A DNA stretch of 64,000 bases, taken from positions 158,843,208 through 158,907,207 of the forward strand of contig NC_045439.1 in the NCBI RefSeq assembly GCF_002776525.5. Reading direction: 5' to 3'. Shown here one piece after another: positions 22,012 through 33,110 of the stretch; position 1 is the stretch's first letter; each line of letters starts with the position of its first letter. A program made the translations under genes and the position numbers. Source of the stretch: Piliocolobus tephrosceles (taxonomy: Eukaryota; Chordata; Mammalia; Primates; Cercopithecidae). The notes below the pieces were generated by a model, which saw only the letters and a program-made list of their open reading frames with translations, had not been told where the DNA came from and searched no databases.

Positions 22012-22720
22012 CTATATTTTCTTATTGTTCTTTCACCCTTATAATCATGTGGATGGTTATCATACAAATCATGTTATGATTAGTTACTACAAAAGTAGAT
22101 GCATTTTGGTCTCCATAGAATGCTTTGCTCTGCCCACTTGCGATACCGACAGATTCTACTTCTGGGCACTTGGAGACTGGAATGGGCTTAGGTGTTCCCT
22201 GATGAATATACTTACAGAAGAAGAAATTCATCTAGTTCATAATTTAGGATATTGACTGAAATTGCACCCAGAGTTTCAGGCTTCAGGAAGGCTCAACCAG
22301 GTTTGCAGTATGTCCTGATCTCGAATTTATGACCCATGAATCCACTGGACACCATTGTCTCTTCAGGCTACAGTGTGCAGACAGGGTAGTGGGGCCTTAC
22401 TACATGACGTGGTCTTAAGACTTTGGGATGTTTGTGATGACAGATTTCTTAGAATTTGGGTGGTCAGGCCAGCATCTGTAAAATCAGGTCAGAGGTACTG
22501 CAGTAGGTTGTGGGAAAGCATATATTCAGGCCATCAGAGAGTAGTGTTTGGGGACTGGGTGCTCGGCACTGTGTCCTGTGACATCAATGTTCGCACAGTC
22601 TTGTGTCTGTCACCTGTTCTGTCTTCATCCTGAGCACACATTGACCAGAACTCATCGACCCTTATCTGCCAAATGGTGATGGGTCCTTTCTTGTCCGGTT
22701 CTACTTGCAGCCTGTTTATG

Positions 22721-23935
22721 GCATTCCTCTATTCCTCTTTTTGGTGAAAAGTGTGTCAAGGGATAATATTCACAGTGTACATTATGATGGATTGTAGCAT
22801 ATTCATTGAAATAAATAGGAAAAGGGGATTTGACAAGTTACTTGGCATTATAGAAACTACAGTTAAAATTAAATAATCTGAGTAACCTTCCATGTTTTCA
22901 GATGACACATTTAAGTGTGCCTGCCTGTCTCAAGGAGTGAACTATGAGCTTGGAGGAGTGAGGTTTCTTGAATTACAAATGCCCACAATAACAGCGACTA
23001 AATAACCGCTATCCTGATCTCAGAAATGAGAACTGTGGTCCAGGTCAGGTGCATCTCTCACTGTAGGTCTAAACACTACAGGAGCTCATTTTCCCACTGA
23101 AGTTGTAAATCTGGTATGGAGAATATAACCTATGATTACAGATCATAAAAGCAAGAGTCTTGGCTTTGTAGGTGTCCATGGGATTGTGGCCATGCAGCCC
23201 CCTGACTTTGTAGGCTTTGTAGGCATGGTTGCCAGAAACAGCCCTGGTGCTCCCCAGCAGAGTGCTGTGGTCTGTGAACAGGGAGCTGTGTGGTGAGTGA
23301 GGGGGCATCCCTCCTAGCTGTGTGATTCTCTGTTTAGCTAGCACGTACGCAGAGTCACCATTCTTCCTATGTCCATCTCAGACCGGTGCATGGAGGTTTG
23401 AGAATATGCTGTACCTTGTTGTTCTTTTGTTTATTTCACCAGGATTTCTTTACCTGTGCACAACACAATCTGAATCACTCACTTTCCTAAACCTGATACA
23501 AACCTTGTGTCTAAAGCTTCATTTTCAGATATGGGTAGGCAGGGACTGGCTTAAATGAACATGATTACAAACACTTTTCTTTGTCTACACCAAGACAGCC
23601 CGCCTGCTACCAAGACTATCTTTTTTTGTGGTTTTAGGCCTTAGTGCTGGTTCATGTAATTCCATAATGTGGGTGTTTACAGAATACATGGTCCCAAATA
23701 ATTCCTCATGGAGTCTCTGAAATGAAAAGAGCTTAATTGTCACAGGATTTTTCAAAGGCTTGAAGGTACAGTTGTGTTTTTAAACCTTAAGGAAAGAAAA
23801 CCTTAACAAGAAAAAAAATCTCTTAAGTGCCTAAATGTGATTTATTTTCCCTATTACTCGCATTTCTCCATCTTCACTTCTACTGTCCAGAGTCATGTCT
23901 TCCAAAGAGTCTTTGTTGGGATTCCGCAGATACAG
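22721..23935 (+). other. Local unit copy F, tandem to copy B
   Basis: 22945-23080 follows copy C at 58136-58300: 'gcttggaggagtgaggtttc' against 'ccttggaggtgagtaatggc', 'ctgatctcagaaatgag' (23013 on) against 'cagatctgagaaatatgag', then 'ctcactgtaggtct' against 'gtcactgtaggaat' and 'actacagg' against 'ctctgcag'. Copy F therefore lies about 1.4 kb downstream of the same point in copy B. The rest to 23935 is unassigned. Confidence 0.45.
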
Positions 23936-24230
23936 GACTAGACGTTGTCTGAAATGGGTCTTTCTGGGATATGTGAAGCACAGGCATCTATCTTTAAAGA
24001 AGTGGTTACTGACACTCGCACAGGCGACTGGGTAATGAAGAGTGCGATGGGGAAGAAGAAAGAGTAGGAGAGCCCTGGAGCTTGATGATGTCTACCTGAA
24101 GCAGGTGCCCCTGGATTTGGAATGCTGACTAGATAAAGGAAGCAGCTTTGCATTCTTTCTGTGTGCCTATTCATGCCCAAGTTTGTGTTTGTGTTCATTT
24201 TTGTCTTTGCATGTTCCTTCCTATCACAAT
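23936..24230. other. Unassigned sequence
   Basis: No repeat or gene recognised. Confidence 0.35.
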
Positions 24231-25110
24231 AATACCCTTAAAATAGTATTTTCATCTTTATAATGTTAGATTTATAGAAAGATGCAAAGAGAGAATTCAG
24301 CGAGTTTCATATGCTCTTCAGCTTCAGCTTCCTGTAATGTTAGTATCTGACATAGCCATAGTATATTTATGAAAGCTGAGAAACTGACAGGGTAAAAATA
24401 ACTATTAACCGAATTAAAGACTTTCTTTATATTTTACCAGGTTTTCCACTAATGTCATTTGTCTGTTCAAGGATCCAATCCAGGATAGCACATGACATTT
24501 AGTTCTTAAGTGCATTACTTATTTATTGCTGCCTTGTAAATTACCACAAATTTACTGGCCTAAAAATGCATAAAGTATTATCTCATAGTTCTCTGGGTCA
24601 AGAATTGAGACATAGATGAGAGCCAAGGCTGAGGTCTCAACTAAAATTTCAGCTGGTGAAAAAGTTATTTCTTAGCTCACAGTATTGCTGTTTGAACTCA
24701 GTTCATTGCAGGCTGCTGGTCAAAGCCTGCATTTAGTTCCTCCAGGTGTTGGCTTCTCCCATGTGCCAGAAGGCTCCATCAAAGCCATTGAGGGACAGAG
24801 TTTTCAGCAAGACAGAAAAATCACAATCTTATGTGACATGATCACCTAAGTGTCATCTCATCACCTTTGCAGTATTCTCTTGTTTACGGTCAACTCAGTT
24901 TCTGACCACATTCATGAGGAATTAGTATTCAAGGTTGTGTCATCCCAAGAGATGGGAATCATTTACCTTCTATATCAGCCATTCTCCAGTCTACAATCTT
25001 TACTTAGTATTCATGACTTTGACCCTTTTGAAGAGTACTGGCCGGTTGTTTTGTAGTGTCCCACAATATGGATTTGTCTGATGGTTTCTCATGATTAGAC
25101 TAAAAATATG
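24231..25110. mobile_element. Old L1-type 3' fragment interrupted by another repeat
   Basis: 'ggatccaatccaggatagca' with 'catgacatttagttcttaag', and after an insertion 'cccttttgaagagtactggc' and 'tttgtctgatggtttctcat', are consecutive parts of a very common old L1-like 3' segment. Orientation not certain from memory. Confidence 0.6.
24511..24990. repeat. Inserted old interspersed repeat (same family as 42.7 kb)
   Basis: 'tattgctgccttgtaaatta', 'ctcatagttctctgggtca' and 'ggcttctcccatgtgcc' give the order of a common mammalian repeat that starts with 'ttgctgtgtaacaaa'. The family name is not certain. It sits inside the fragment above. Confidence 0.5.
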
Positions 25111-25129
25111 GATTAATTTTGACATACCC

Positions 25130-25350
25130 ACGATTAAAGACAAAGAAAGCTGAACTTCAAATTATTCTTTAAAGCTATAGTTACCAAAACAGCATGATAT
25201 TGTTATAAAAGTAGACACAGATCAATGGAACAGAATAGAAAACCAAGAAATAAAGCCAAATGCTTAACAACCAACTGATACTCAGTAAAGCACACAAAAA
25301 TATAAACTGGGGAAAGAACACCCTGTTTACTAAATGGTGCTGGGAAAACT
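25130..25350 (+). mobile_element. L1 ORF2 fragment, sense
   Basis: 'gctatagttaccaaaacagc', 'gatcaatggaacagaataga' and 'aaatggtgctgggaaaactg' are L1 ORF2 wording. Truncated at both ends. Confidence 0.88.
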
Positions 25351-25499
25351 GGATAGCCACATGAATTCCTACCAATGCCCCTAACACCACATGATCTAAT
25401 CCAGTATTGTGCAAATCACTGTGTCCATTCCTACTGCTTGTATGTAACCTCACCCTCTAACCGTAAACAGTTGGCTGCATTTACTTAATTATTTTATCC

Positions 25500-26545
25500 C
25501 AAAATACATGGATGTTAGTTTCAGAATTGTTCATCAATACCCCCATGAGACACAACTTTATCAAGAAAGGTATAGTGCTTACATACACATCTTTTAGCCT
25601 TTAAACTTGGAATTTCCATTTATAAAATTATGTTATTCAGGTCAGCCTCCTTTCTTCCCTCTCACTCTCTTCAGTGAGGTTATTTCATATATTTGTAGTG
25701 TGGTTATATTATTTTGTTTGTGTTACACCCTGTGATCCCCTAACCTAAGTATTTTTTAAAATTTGCATACATATTTACTCACTGTGATATAACATTCTGC
25801 TGTATTTAAAAAACAGTATCATGTATCCACAATTACAGTATTATAGAGAATATTTTCACTGCCCTAAAGAAATCGACACATCATCTATTCAATCTTTCTC
25901 TCACTCCAGCCACTGGTAACCACTAATGTGTTTACTATCTCCATAGTTTTTCCTTTTTCAGAGTGTCATATAAATGAAAGTAAACAATATTTAATCATGT
26001 TATGTCTATGACATGAGGGAGGACTCCAAATTGCACCAGGGTATTCACTTGTCCCAACATTATTTTTGACACACACACAAAAAATCCACACTGAATTGTC
26101 TTGACTACCTTGTGAAATCAGTTTACCATCAATGTTAGGGTTAATTTTTAGATGCTAAATTTTATTCACTGGTGTATATGCCTATCCCTATACAAGTACC
26201 ATAATGTCTTGATTACCATTATTTTCAAGTCAGTTTCAGAATCCAGAAGTGTGAGTTGAGTACTCCAACCTTTTTTTCTAGATTGTTTTGGCTGTTCTGA
26301 TCCCTTATATTTCCATATGAATTTAAAAATCAGCTTGTCAATTACTGCAAAGAAAAGCAGCTGGAATTTGATAAGGACTGCAATGAATTATGGGTCCATT
26401 TGGAAAATATTGCCATCTTAGCTGTATTAAGCCTCCTGATCAATGAGCATGGAATATTTTTTCTATTTAATTAGGTCTTCTTTAATTTTTTCAATAATGT
26501 TTTGAAGTTTTCTGTGTACACATCTTAGGATTATTTTGTTAAGTA
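25500..26545 (-). mobile_element. L1M, antisense
   Basis: 3' UTR part: 'cactggtaaccactaatgtg', 'ctccatagtttttccttttt', 'cagagtgtcatataaatgaa'. ORF2 part: 'gattgttttggctgttctga', 'ataaggactgcaatgaatta', 'cctcctgatcaatgagcatg'. The order from 3' to 5' on the + strand shows antisense orientation, with a deletion between the two parts near 26.03 kb. Confidence 0.8.
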
Positions 26546-26548
26546 TAT

Positions 26549-26827
26549 TCCTGTAATCCTAACACTTTGGGAGGCCAAGTCGGGCGGATCATGAGGTCAA
26601 GAGATTGAGACCATCCTGGCCAGCATGGTGAAAACCCGTCTCTACTAAAAGTACAAAAAATTAGCTGGGTGTGGTGGCGTGCAGCTGTAGTTCCAGCTAC
26701 TTGGGAGGCTGAGACAGGAGGATCACTTGAACCCTAGAGGCAGAGGTTGCAGTGAGCTGAGATCACACCACTGCACTCCAGCCTGGCAACAGAGTGAGAC
26801 TCTGTCTCAAAAACAAAAACACAAACA
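26549..26827 (+). repeat. Alu, slightly 5'-truncated
   Basis: Starts inside the left arm at 'cctgtaatcctaacactttg' and ends in a CAAAAA-type tail. AluS/J-like divergence. Confidence 0.93.
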
Positions 26828-28163
26828 ATCCAGTTACATTTTTATTATTATTAAATATATCATTAAATTAGTATTGACTGTAGTCACTCTGCTATGCTGC
26901 CAAATACTAGATCTCATTCATTCCTTCTATTTTTTGTCCCCGTTAACCAACCCAAGCTCCTCACAACCCTCTTATCTACCCCTCCCAGCCTCGGGTAACC
27001 ATCATTCTGCTGTCTATCTTCATGAGCTCAATTGCATTCATTTTTAGCTCCCACAAATAAGTGAGAGCATACAAAGTTTGTCTTTCTGTGTATTGCGGGA
27101 TCTGGCCAGCAGCCTGCAATGCAATGGTGCTCTTTCTTTGTTCCCAAGTGGATCAATAGGTCAAGAAATAATAGACACATACAAGATAGTGGAAGCTGGG
27201 TCCAGGGGGAGTCTCTGCCTTCTGGTCCCACGGTGCCACAAATGCACTGGATATACCGGCATTTATTATTAAGTTTAGTGAGGGCGGGGGTAGGTTAGTG
27301 AGGGATTTAGGGTCGTTTGATTATGAGATGAGATGGTCACATGGGGATGAAGTAATTCTTTAACATAACATCGGTATGCAGAAGTACAGTATACAGAGAT
27401 AAGAGTTTACAATATAGTGTGTGCATCAGCAATTTCTAACAGAGCCTTAAAACAGAAACACAATCTACCCATAACCTATGATTAGCAAGATATTATTCAG
27501 CAGTAACAGTTGCAGCAAAAGCTGTTTGCAAACAATCAATAGAAACAGGACATGAAGCTAGACAACCGGTTAGACCAACAATTCTCGGAAGGGAGTATGC
27601 CTTAACCCTAAAGAGACCTAGAAGAGCCATGGCAAGATAAGGGTGTTTATAACCCTATCTTATCCATATGAACAGGCGCCACCTCATGCATCCATTTATA
27701 GGCTCTCCACAAGGGTCGCATTCCATTCACAGAGCTGTGAACGTCTGCTTTTCTGGGATAGGAATCTTGATGACGATTGAATTGGCACTATTGGCTCATT
27801 CTGGCAGCCCAGCCTGGCATTGTCTTTACACAGTCCTGCATGCAATTTTGTATTTACAATAATCAGGAGCATTTCATCTTTTTTTTCTTAGCAGTAGTTT
27901 CAGGGGGTATCCCTACATTTGTGCATGGCTTTTTCACTTAACATAATGATCTCCAGTTGCAACCAGGTTGTTACAAATGACAGGATCTCATTGCTTTTGA
28001 TAGCTGATTAGCATTCCATTGTGTGTAGGTACCACATTTGCTTCATGCATTCATCTGCTGATGGACACTTAAGTTGTTTTCAAATTTTCGCCATTGTGCA
28101 TAGTGCTGCAATAAACATGGGGGTACAGGTACCTCTTCAATATACTGACTTCCTTTCTTTTGG
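26828..28163 (-). mobile_element. L1 3' segment, antisense, host of a solo LTR
   Basis: 26860-27088 is L1 3' UTR in antisense ('gtagtcactctgctatgctg', 'agctcccacaaataagtgag'). After the LTR, 27918-28163 continues with 'acttaacataatgatctcca', 'gtaccacatttgcttcatgc' and 'gtgctgcaataaacatgg' to 'ttcctttcttttggg'. There the L1 switches to the opposite orientation. Confidence 0.9.
27089..27917 (-). mobile_element. Solo LTR, probable class II (ERVK-like), antisense
   Basis: 829 bp that interrupt an L1 exactly between two consecutive parts of its sequence. The piece starts TG ('tgtattgcgggatctgg') and ends CA ('ggtatccctaca'), and is flanked by 'tttctg' (27083-27088) and 'tttgtg' (27918-27923), a 6-bp target repeat with one mismatch. 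Six-base duplications are typical of class II ERVs. Read on the minus strand it contains 'taataataaatgcc', a possible polyadenylation signal. No internal viral region remains. The exact family is not named. Confidence 0.72.
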
Positions 28164-28712
28164 GCCAAGAACATACACTGGAGAAAGGTCAGTCTCTTCA
28201 ATAAATGGTGCTGGGAAAACTGGAACTCCATATGCAGAAGAATGAAACTAGAGCCATAGCTCTCACCATATGCAAAAGTCAAATAAAAATGTATTAAAGA
28301 CTTAAATTTAAGACCTCAAACTATGAAACTACATTGGGGAAACTTCAGGACATTGGACTGCCTAAAGATTTTTTGACCAAGCACAGTCAAGCAAACCTAA
28401 AAAGAACAAATGAGATGACGCCAAGTTAAAAATCTTCTGTACAGCCAAGGAACCAATCAACAAAGTGAGGAGACAACCCACAAATGGAAAAACATGTTTG
28501 TAAACGATCTATCTGAAAAGCAATTAATTTGTGCAAACTATTCATCTGACAAGAGCTCCAGAATATATTAGGACCACAAAAAACTCTATAGGAAAAAATC
28601 TAATAATCTGATATATGAATGGGCGAAATATCTAAATAGATATTTGTCAAAAGAAGATACGCAAATGGCAAACAGGTCTATGAAAAGATGCTCATCATTT
28701 TTCATTTAAAAT
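28164..28712 (+). mobile_element. L1 ORF2 segment in sense, adjoining antisense L1
   Basis: 'aggtcagtctcttcaataaa', 'tggtgctgggaaaactggaa', then 'gaggagacaacccacaaatg' and 'atgaaaagatgctcatcat'. In the L1 consensus this lies just upstream of where the antisense piece ends, so the two form a 5'-inverted (twin-primed) L1. Frames broken. Confidence 0.85.
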
Positions 28713-29538
28713 GAGAGATGTGCAACTCTTCCTTTCACTTGAATATTTAGAGACAATTATGGGGTTATTAATTGACCAAATTGTAATATTGTTGCATCTC
28801 CGGGAATAAGGGCCCAAGGGGAAGAAAAGAGACAGGGAAAAGGTCATTCAGTAGAGAACACACACAAGATTTATAGACTGAGTTCACTTTCTGTTGTTTG
28901 TTTGTTTGTTTTGAGATGGGATTTCTTTCTGTCACCCAGGCTGGAGTGCAGTGGTGTGATCTTGGCTCACTGCAACCTCCGCCTCCTGAGCTCAAGCGAT
29001 TCTTCCACCTCAACCTCCCGAGTAACTGGGACTATACAGACATGGGCCACCGTGCCTGGCTACTATTTTGTATTTTTTGTGCGATGGGGTTTTGCCATGT
29101 TGTACAGGCTGGACTCGAACTCCTGAGCCCAAGCAATCCACCCTCCTTGGCCTCCCGAAGTGCTGGGAGTACAGGCATGAGTCACCACACCTGGCTAAAT
29201 TCACTGTCTTATATGGGTTCCATTCAAGGACCATGATACAATAGTAACATCAAAGATCACTGAGCACAGATCACCTAACATTAATAATAATGATAAAATT
29301 TAAAATATTTTATTGATAAAATGTAAAATATTTTATTACCAAAATGTAATACAGAGACAAAAATGGTGGAAAAATGATGCCATTACTGGTGGAATGATTA
29401 GCACATACTGGTGGAAAAATGATGCCTTTAGACTTGCTCATCACAGGGTTATTACAAACCTTCAATTTGTAAAAATCACAGTATCTGCAAATGGCAATAA
29501 ATTGAAGCATAATAAAATGTGATATGCCTGTAAACCAG
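28713..29538 (+). mobile_element. Tigger (pogo-type DNA transposon) 3' part, with an Alu inside
   Basis: Wording of Tigger1-like elements: 'caactcttcctttcacttga', 'gttattaattgaccaaattg', 'aagatcactgagcacagatc', 'agacttgctcatcacagggt', 'accttcaatttgtaaaaat' and the terminal inverted repeat end 'aataaaatgtgatatgcctg'. The transposase region is absent. Alu at 28892-29196. Confidence 0.88.
28892..29196 (-). repeat. Alu, antisense
   Basis: TTTG-rich head, 'gagatgggatttctttctgt' to 'ccaccacacctggct'. Flanks share 'ttcactttct'/'ttcactgtct'. Confidence 0.94.
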
Positions 29539-30957
29539 TAGTTAGTAAGATTGCTGGGTCAAATGATAGTTCTATTTCTAATTTTTTAAAGAACCTGTAC
29601 ACTGTATTCCATAGTGGTTGTACTAATTTATAATCCCACCAACAATATAGCAGAGTTCCTTTTGTTTATATCCTAACACTTGTTATCTTTTGTCTTTTTT
29701 GATAATAGTCATTCTGATGGGGGTGAGGTGATGTCTTATTGTGATTTTGATTTGCATTTTTTGAGGATTAGGAATGTTGAGCATTTTTTTCATATACATG
29801 TTTGTCATTTGTATGTCTTCTTTTGAGAAATACCTACTCAGATATTTTGTCCATTTTTTATTATTTTTTCTTTTATTTCAATTGAGTGTTTTGAATTCTT
29901 TATATATTTTGGATATTAACTTCTTCTAAGACATATTGTGTGCAAATATTTTTTCCCAGTCTGAGAGCCATCTCTTCACTCTGTTGATTGTTTCATTTGC
30001 TGTGCAAAAGCTTCTTGATTTGATGTAGTCTCATTTATGCATTTTTGCTTTTGTTGCCTGGGTTTTTGAAAAAAAATTAACTCTCACCCTTGTCATAGAC
30101 GTTTTTCTTTATATTTTTATTCTAGTAGTTTCATAGTTTCAGGTCATACATTTAAGCCTTTCATCCACTTTGAATTTATATTTACATGTAGTGAGATAGA
30201 AGGTTTTAATTTATTTATTCTACTGAGATTCAGTTTTTCCAACATCATTTATTGAAGTGCTCATACTTTCCCCAATGTGTGTTCATGCACCTTTGTTTAA
30301 AATCACTTGTTTATAAATTCATGGATTTATATATGGTCTGTATATTCTGTTTCCTTGATGTATGTGTCTGTTTCTTGTTGTTGTTGTTATTTTTTTTTTC
30401 TTTTTTGAGACGGAGTTTCTCTCTTGTTGCCCAGGCTGGAGTGCAATGGTGCAATCTCAGCTCACTGCAACCTCTGCCTCCCAGGTTCAAGTGATTCTCT
30501 TGCCTCAGCCTCCAGAGTAGCTGGAATTAGCAGCCACCACACCCGGCCAATTTTGTATCTTTCAGTAGAGATGGGGTTTCACCATGTTGGTCAGGCTGGT
30601 CTCGAACTCCCAACTTCAGGCGATCCTCCCACCTTGGCCTCCCAAAGTGCTGGGATTACAGGTGTCTGGCCTGTTTTTATGTCAGTATAATGCTGTTTTG
30701 GTTACTATAGCTTTGTAGTATATTTGAAAGTTACTACAGATTTATCCATCTTTGTCCTTTTTGCTCAATATTTCTTTGGGGTTTTGGAGTTTTTCACGGC
30801 TCCATATGAATGTGGGAACTTTCTTCTATTTCTGTTAAGAACGTGGTATTTTGATAAGGATTACATTGAATTTGTAGATTGTTTTCAGTAGTATGGACAT
30901 TTTAACAACATTAATTCTTCTGATTCATAAACACAGATTATTTTTTTTGCTGAATTG
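29539..30957 (-). mobile_element. L1 ORF2 3' part, antisense, with an Alu inside
   Basis: 'agattgctgggtcaaatgat', 'ccatagtggttgtactaatt', 'ttgattgtttcatttgctgt', and after the Alu 'aatgctgttttggttactat' and 'gctccatatgaatgtgggaa'. Old and mutated. Confidence 0.9.
30390..30671 (-). repeat. Alu, antisense, short deletion near its end
   Basis: Poly-T, 'gagacggagtttctctcttg' to 'ggattacaggtgtctggcc'; the usual 'gagccaccgcgcc' is missing. Confidence 0.94.
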
Positions 30958-31935
30958 AATCACTTACCATTATATAATGACCTTCTTTGTTTTTTTAAAG
31001 TTTTTGACTTCAAGTCTGTTTTTTTCTGATATAAATATGACCGCCCCTGTTTTCTTTGGTTTGCTATTTGGAATATCTTTCTTTCAACCCCTCACTTTCA
31101 GGCTATGTGTGTCTTTACAGGGGATGTGGATTTTTTGTGGGCAACATATATATAGGTCTTTGCAGTCTGGCTTTGCCTGGTAACATTCTTCAATACCCAG
31201 TCCAGAGATTGTGGACACATCATTTGGTATAGTGCCTAAACCCATGACTGCTGCAGCCACTGCAGTGCTAGGGGGCGCCCTAAGCCCAGGAGTGCCACAA
31301 GCTGGAATCCCATGGCTTCTGACTCAGGTGCAGCACTGAGCAGGAATCCCATGACCATTGAGGCTACTGCAGTATTGAGGTGCACCTAATGCCCATAGCC
31401 ACTGAGCTAGCACAGAACTGGGGTGTGCTTGGGGCCTGTGGCTCCTGAGGTCTGCCTGTTTCCATGGACTATTTGGAGCCCAGTTTCACTGTGGTCAGTC
31501 AGCGGTGAAATGGTTTGGAACTTGAGTCCATGTTGCAGGGGCTACCCCAGGGTAGACCTAGAGGTTCCATTTGTGGGTACCAGCCTGGAGACGGGACCGT
31601 GTGCTGATTTTTACTGTGGCTGACTCAGTACTGGGATCCAAGGTAACATCCTACAGTTGCTTCCCTCTCTTTACCCAAAGTGAATGGTATCCTTTTCTGC
31701 ACTGTGCTGACTGTTGTTGGGGAAGGGGTGATTTGGGTAATATAAAACTTTCTTTCCTGTTCTATTCGATGAATCTTTTCTTAGTATCATGCTATAACCA
31801 TGTACTATGATCTTTCATCTGTTTTCCTTAGCTTTTGTAATGGTATTTTTATGTGTGGGTACTTGTTCAAATTGATGTCTCTGCAAGAAAATTACCATGG
31901 GAGATCTATTCTGCCATCTTGCTCTGCCCTCTCTT
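30958..31935 (-). mobile_element. L1 5' region, antisense
   Basis: 30960-31190 is early ORF2 ('gttgctgaattgaatcac'-like start, 'tttttgacttcaagtctgtt', 'tttacaggggatgtggattt'). 31190-31935 is GC-richer, and its end 'ttctgccatcttgctctgcc' is the antisense of the usual L1 start with its 'caagatggc' core. ORF1 is missing between them, so the copy is internally deleted. Confidence 0.6.
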
Positions 31936-33110
31936 CATACCATTTTAAATGAAATTGTTTTTGTTGTTTTATTATCAGATTGTTAATTGCTAGTATATGA
32001 AAATATGATTGCTTTTAGTATGCTGAGTTTGTATACTGAAACGTTTCTGGACTCATTTTTAGTTCTAATAATATTTTAGGGGATTCTTTAGGATTTTGTA
32101 CACATATCACCTCATTGGCAGACAGAGATACTTTGACTTTTTCCTTCCCCTTCTCAGTGACTTTTATTTGTTTTTCTAGGCCAATTGCCCTGGCTGCAAC
32201 TTCCAGTACAATGTTGAATAGAAGTGGTAAGAGTGGACATCCTGGGGTAAGTATTGACCCTTTCATGATACCATGTGCGTTGGTTTTTTGGATGCCTATT
32301 TTGGGATGGGAAAGTTTACATCTCTTTATCATTATTTTGGTTTGTTGCTTTTTGTTTTCTTATGTTTTGTTTTGTTTTGTTTTGAGATGGAGTCTCACTC
32401 TGTCATCCAGGCTGGAGTGCAGTGATATGATCTCTGCTCACTATAGCCTCGACCTCCCAGGCCCAAGCAATCCTCCTACCTCTATTTCTGATTTATTGGG
32501 TGTCTCTTTTTAATCAAAAGTTGGTTTTGGATTTTGCAGATGCTTTTTTGCATTTTTTAGATGATCATGTGGTTTTCTTCCTTCATATTAATATAATGTG
32601 TCACACTGTTTTTGTACATTGACCCCAACTTGCATTCCTGTGATAAATCCCTTTGGTCATGGTGTATAATCCTCTGTACATGTTGCTTGGGTTTGGTTGG
32701 CTAGTATTTTATCTAAGGGTTTTGCCTCTATGTGCAAAAGGTATATTGGCCTATACATTTTATTTCTTTAACGTCTTCTAGTTGTGGTATTACGGTACAT
32801 TGTCCTCATAGATTAAGTTGGAAAGTGTGATCTTATCTTCTGTTTTTGTTGGTTTACGTGTTTATTTGCTTGCTTGCTTGTTTAAGAATTTCTGAAGGAT
32901 TAGTATTAATATTTTAAAGGTTAGTGTAATTCATTAGTGCAGTTATCTTGGCCTGGGACTTTATTTGTGACAAGTTTGTCATTTATTATTTCAGTTTCTT
33001 TACTTGTCATAGCTCCATTTAGGATTTTTGTTTCTTTTTCATCCAGTTAAGTATATTTTATCTTTCTGGGAATTTGTCTATTTCATCTGGGTCATCTAAG
33101 CTGTTGGCAT
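31936..33110 (-). mobile_element. L1 ORF2, antisense, continuing
   Basis: 'cccttctcagtgacttttat', 'tccagtacaatgttgaatag', 'agtggtaagagtggacatcc', 'tagatgatcatgtggttttc', 'ttgcattcctgtgataaatc'. These follow on from the ORF2 part that stops at 30957, so 30958-31935 interrupts or replaces part of this element. Confidence 0.85.
32363..32482 (-). repeat. Alu left monomer (FLAM-like), antisense
   Basis: TTTTG repeats then 'gagatggagtctcactctgt' to 'gcaatcctcctacctct'; only a monomer is present. Confidence 0.85.

Larger units (their letters stand above)
21340..22720 (+). other. Local unit copy B, with an Alu insertion
   Basis: Anchors with copies A and C: 21526-21545 ('ggaatggcaaaaagttactt' against 58113 'ggaatttggcaaagagttaa'), 21600-21640, 22143-22200, 22239-22284 ('ttaggatattgactgaaatt' against 58412-58440) and 22443-22476 with copy A. 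The Alu at 21712-22011 splits the unit. The stretch 21431-21475 ('cagtagagtaattagtgtgc' then 'atttatgtgtgg') precedes the unit's first anchor and recalls flanks of miR-506-family hairpins as I remember them; this last point is speculative. Confidence 0.48.
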
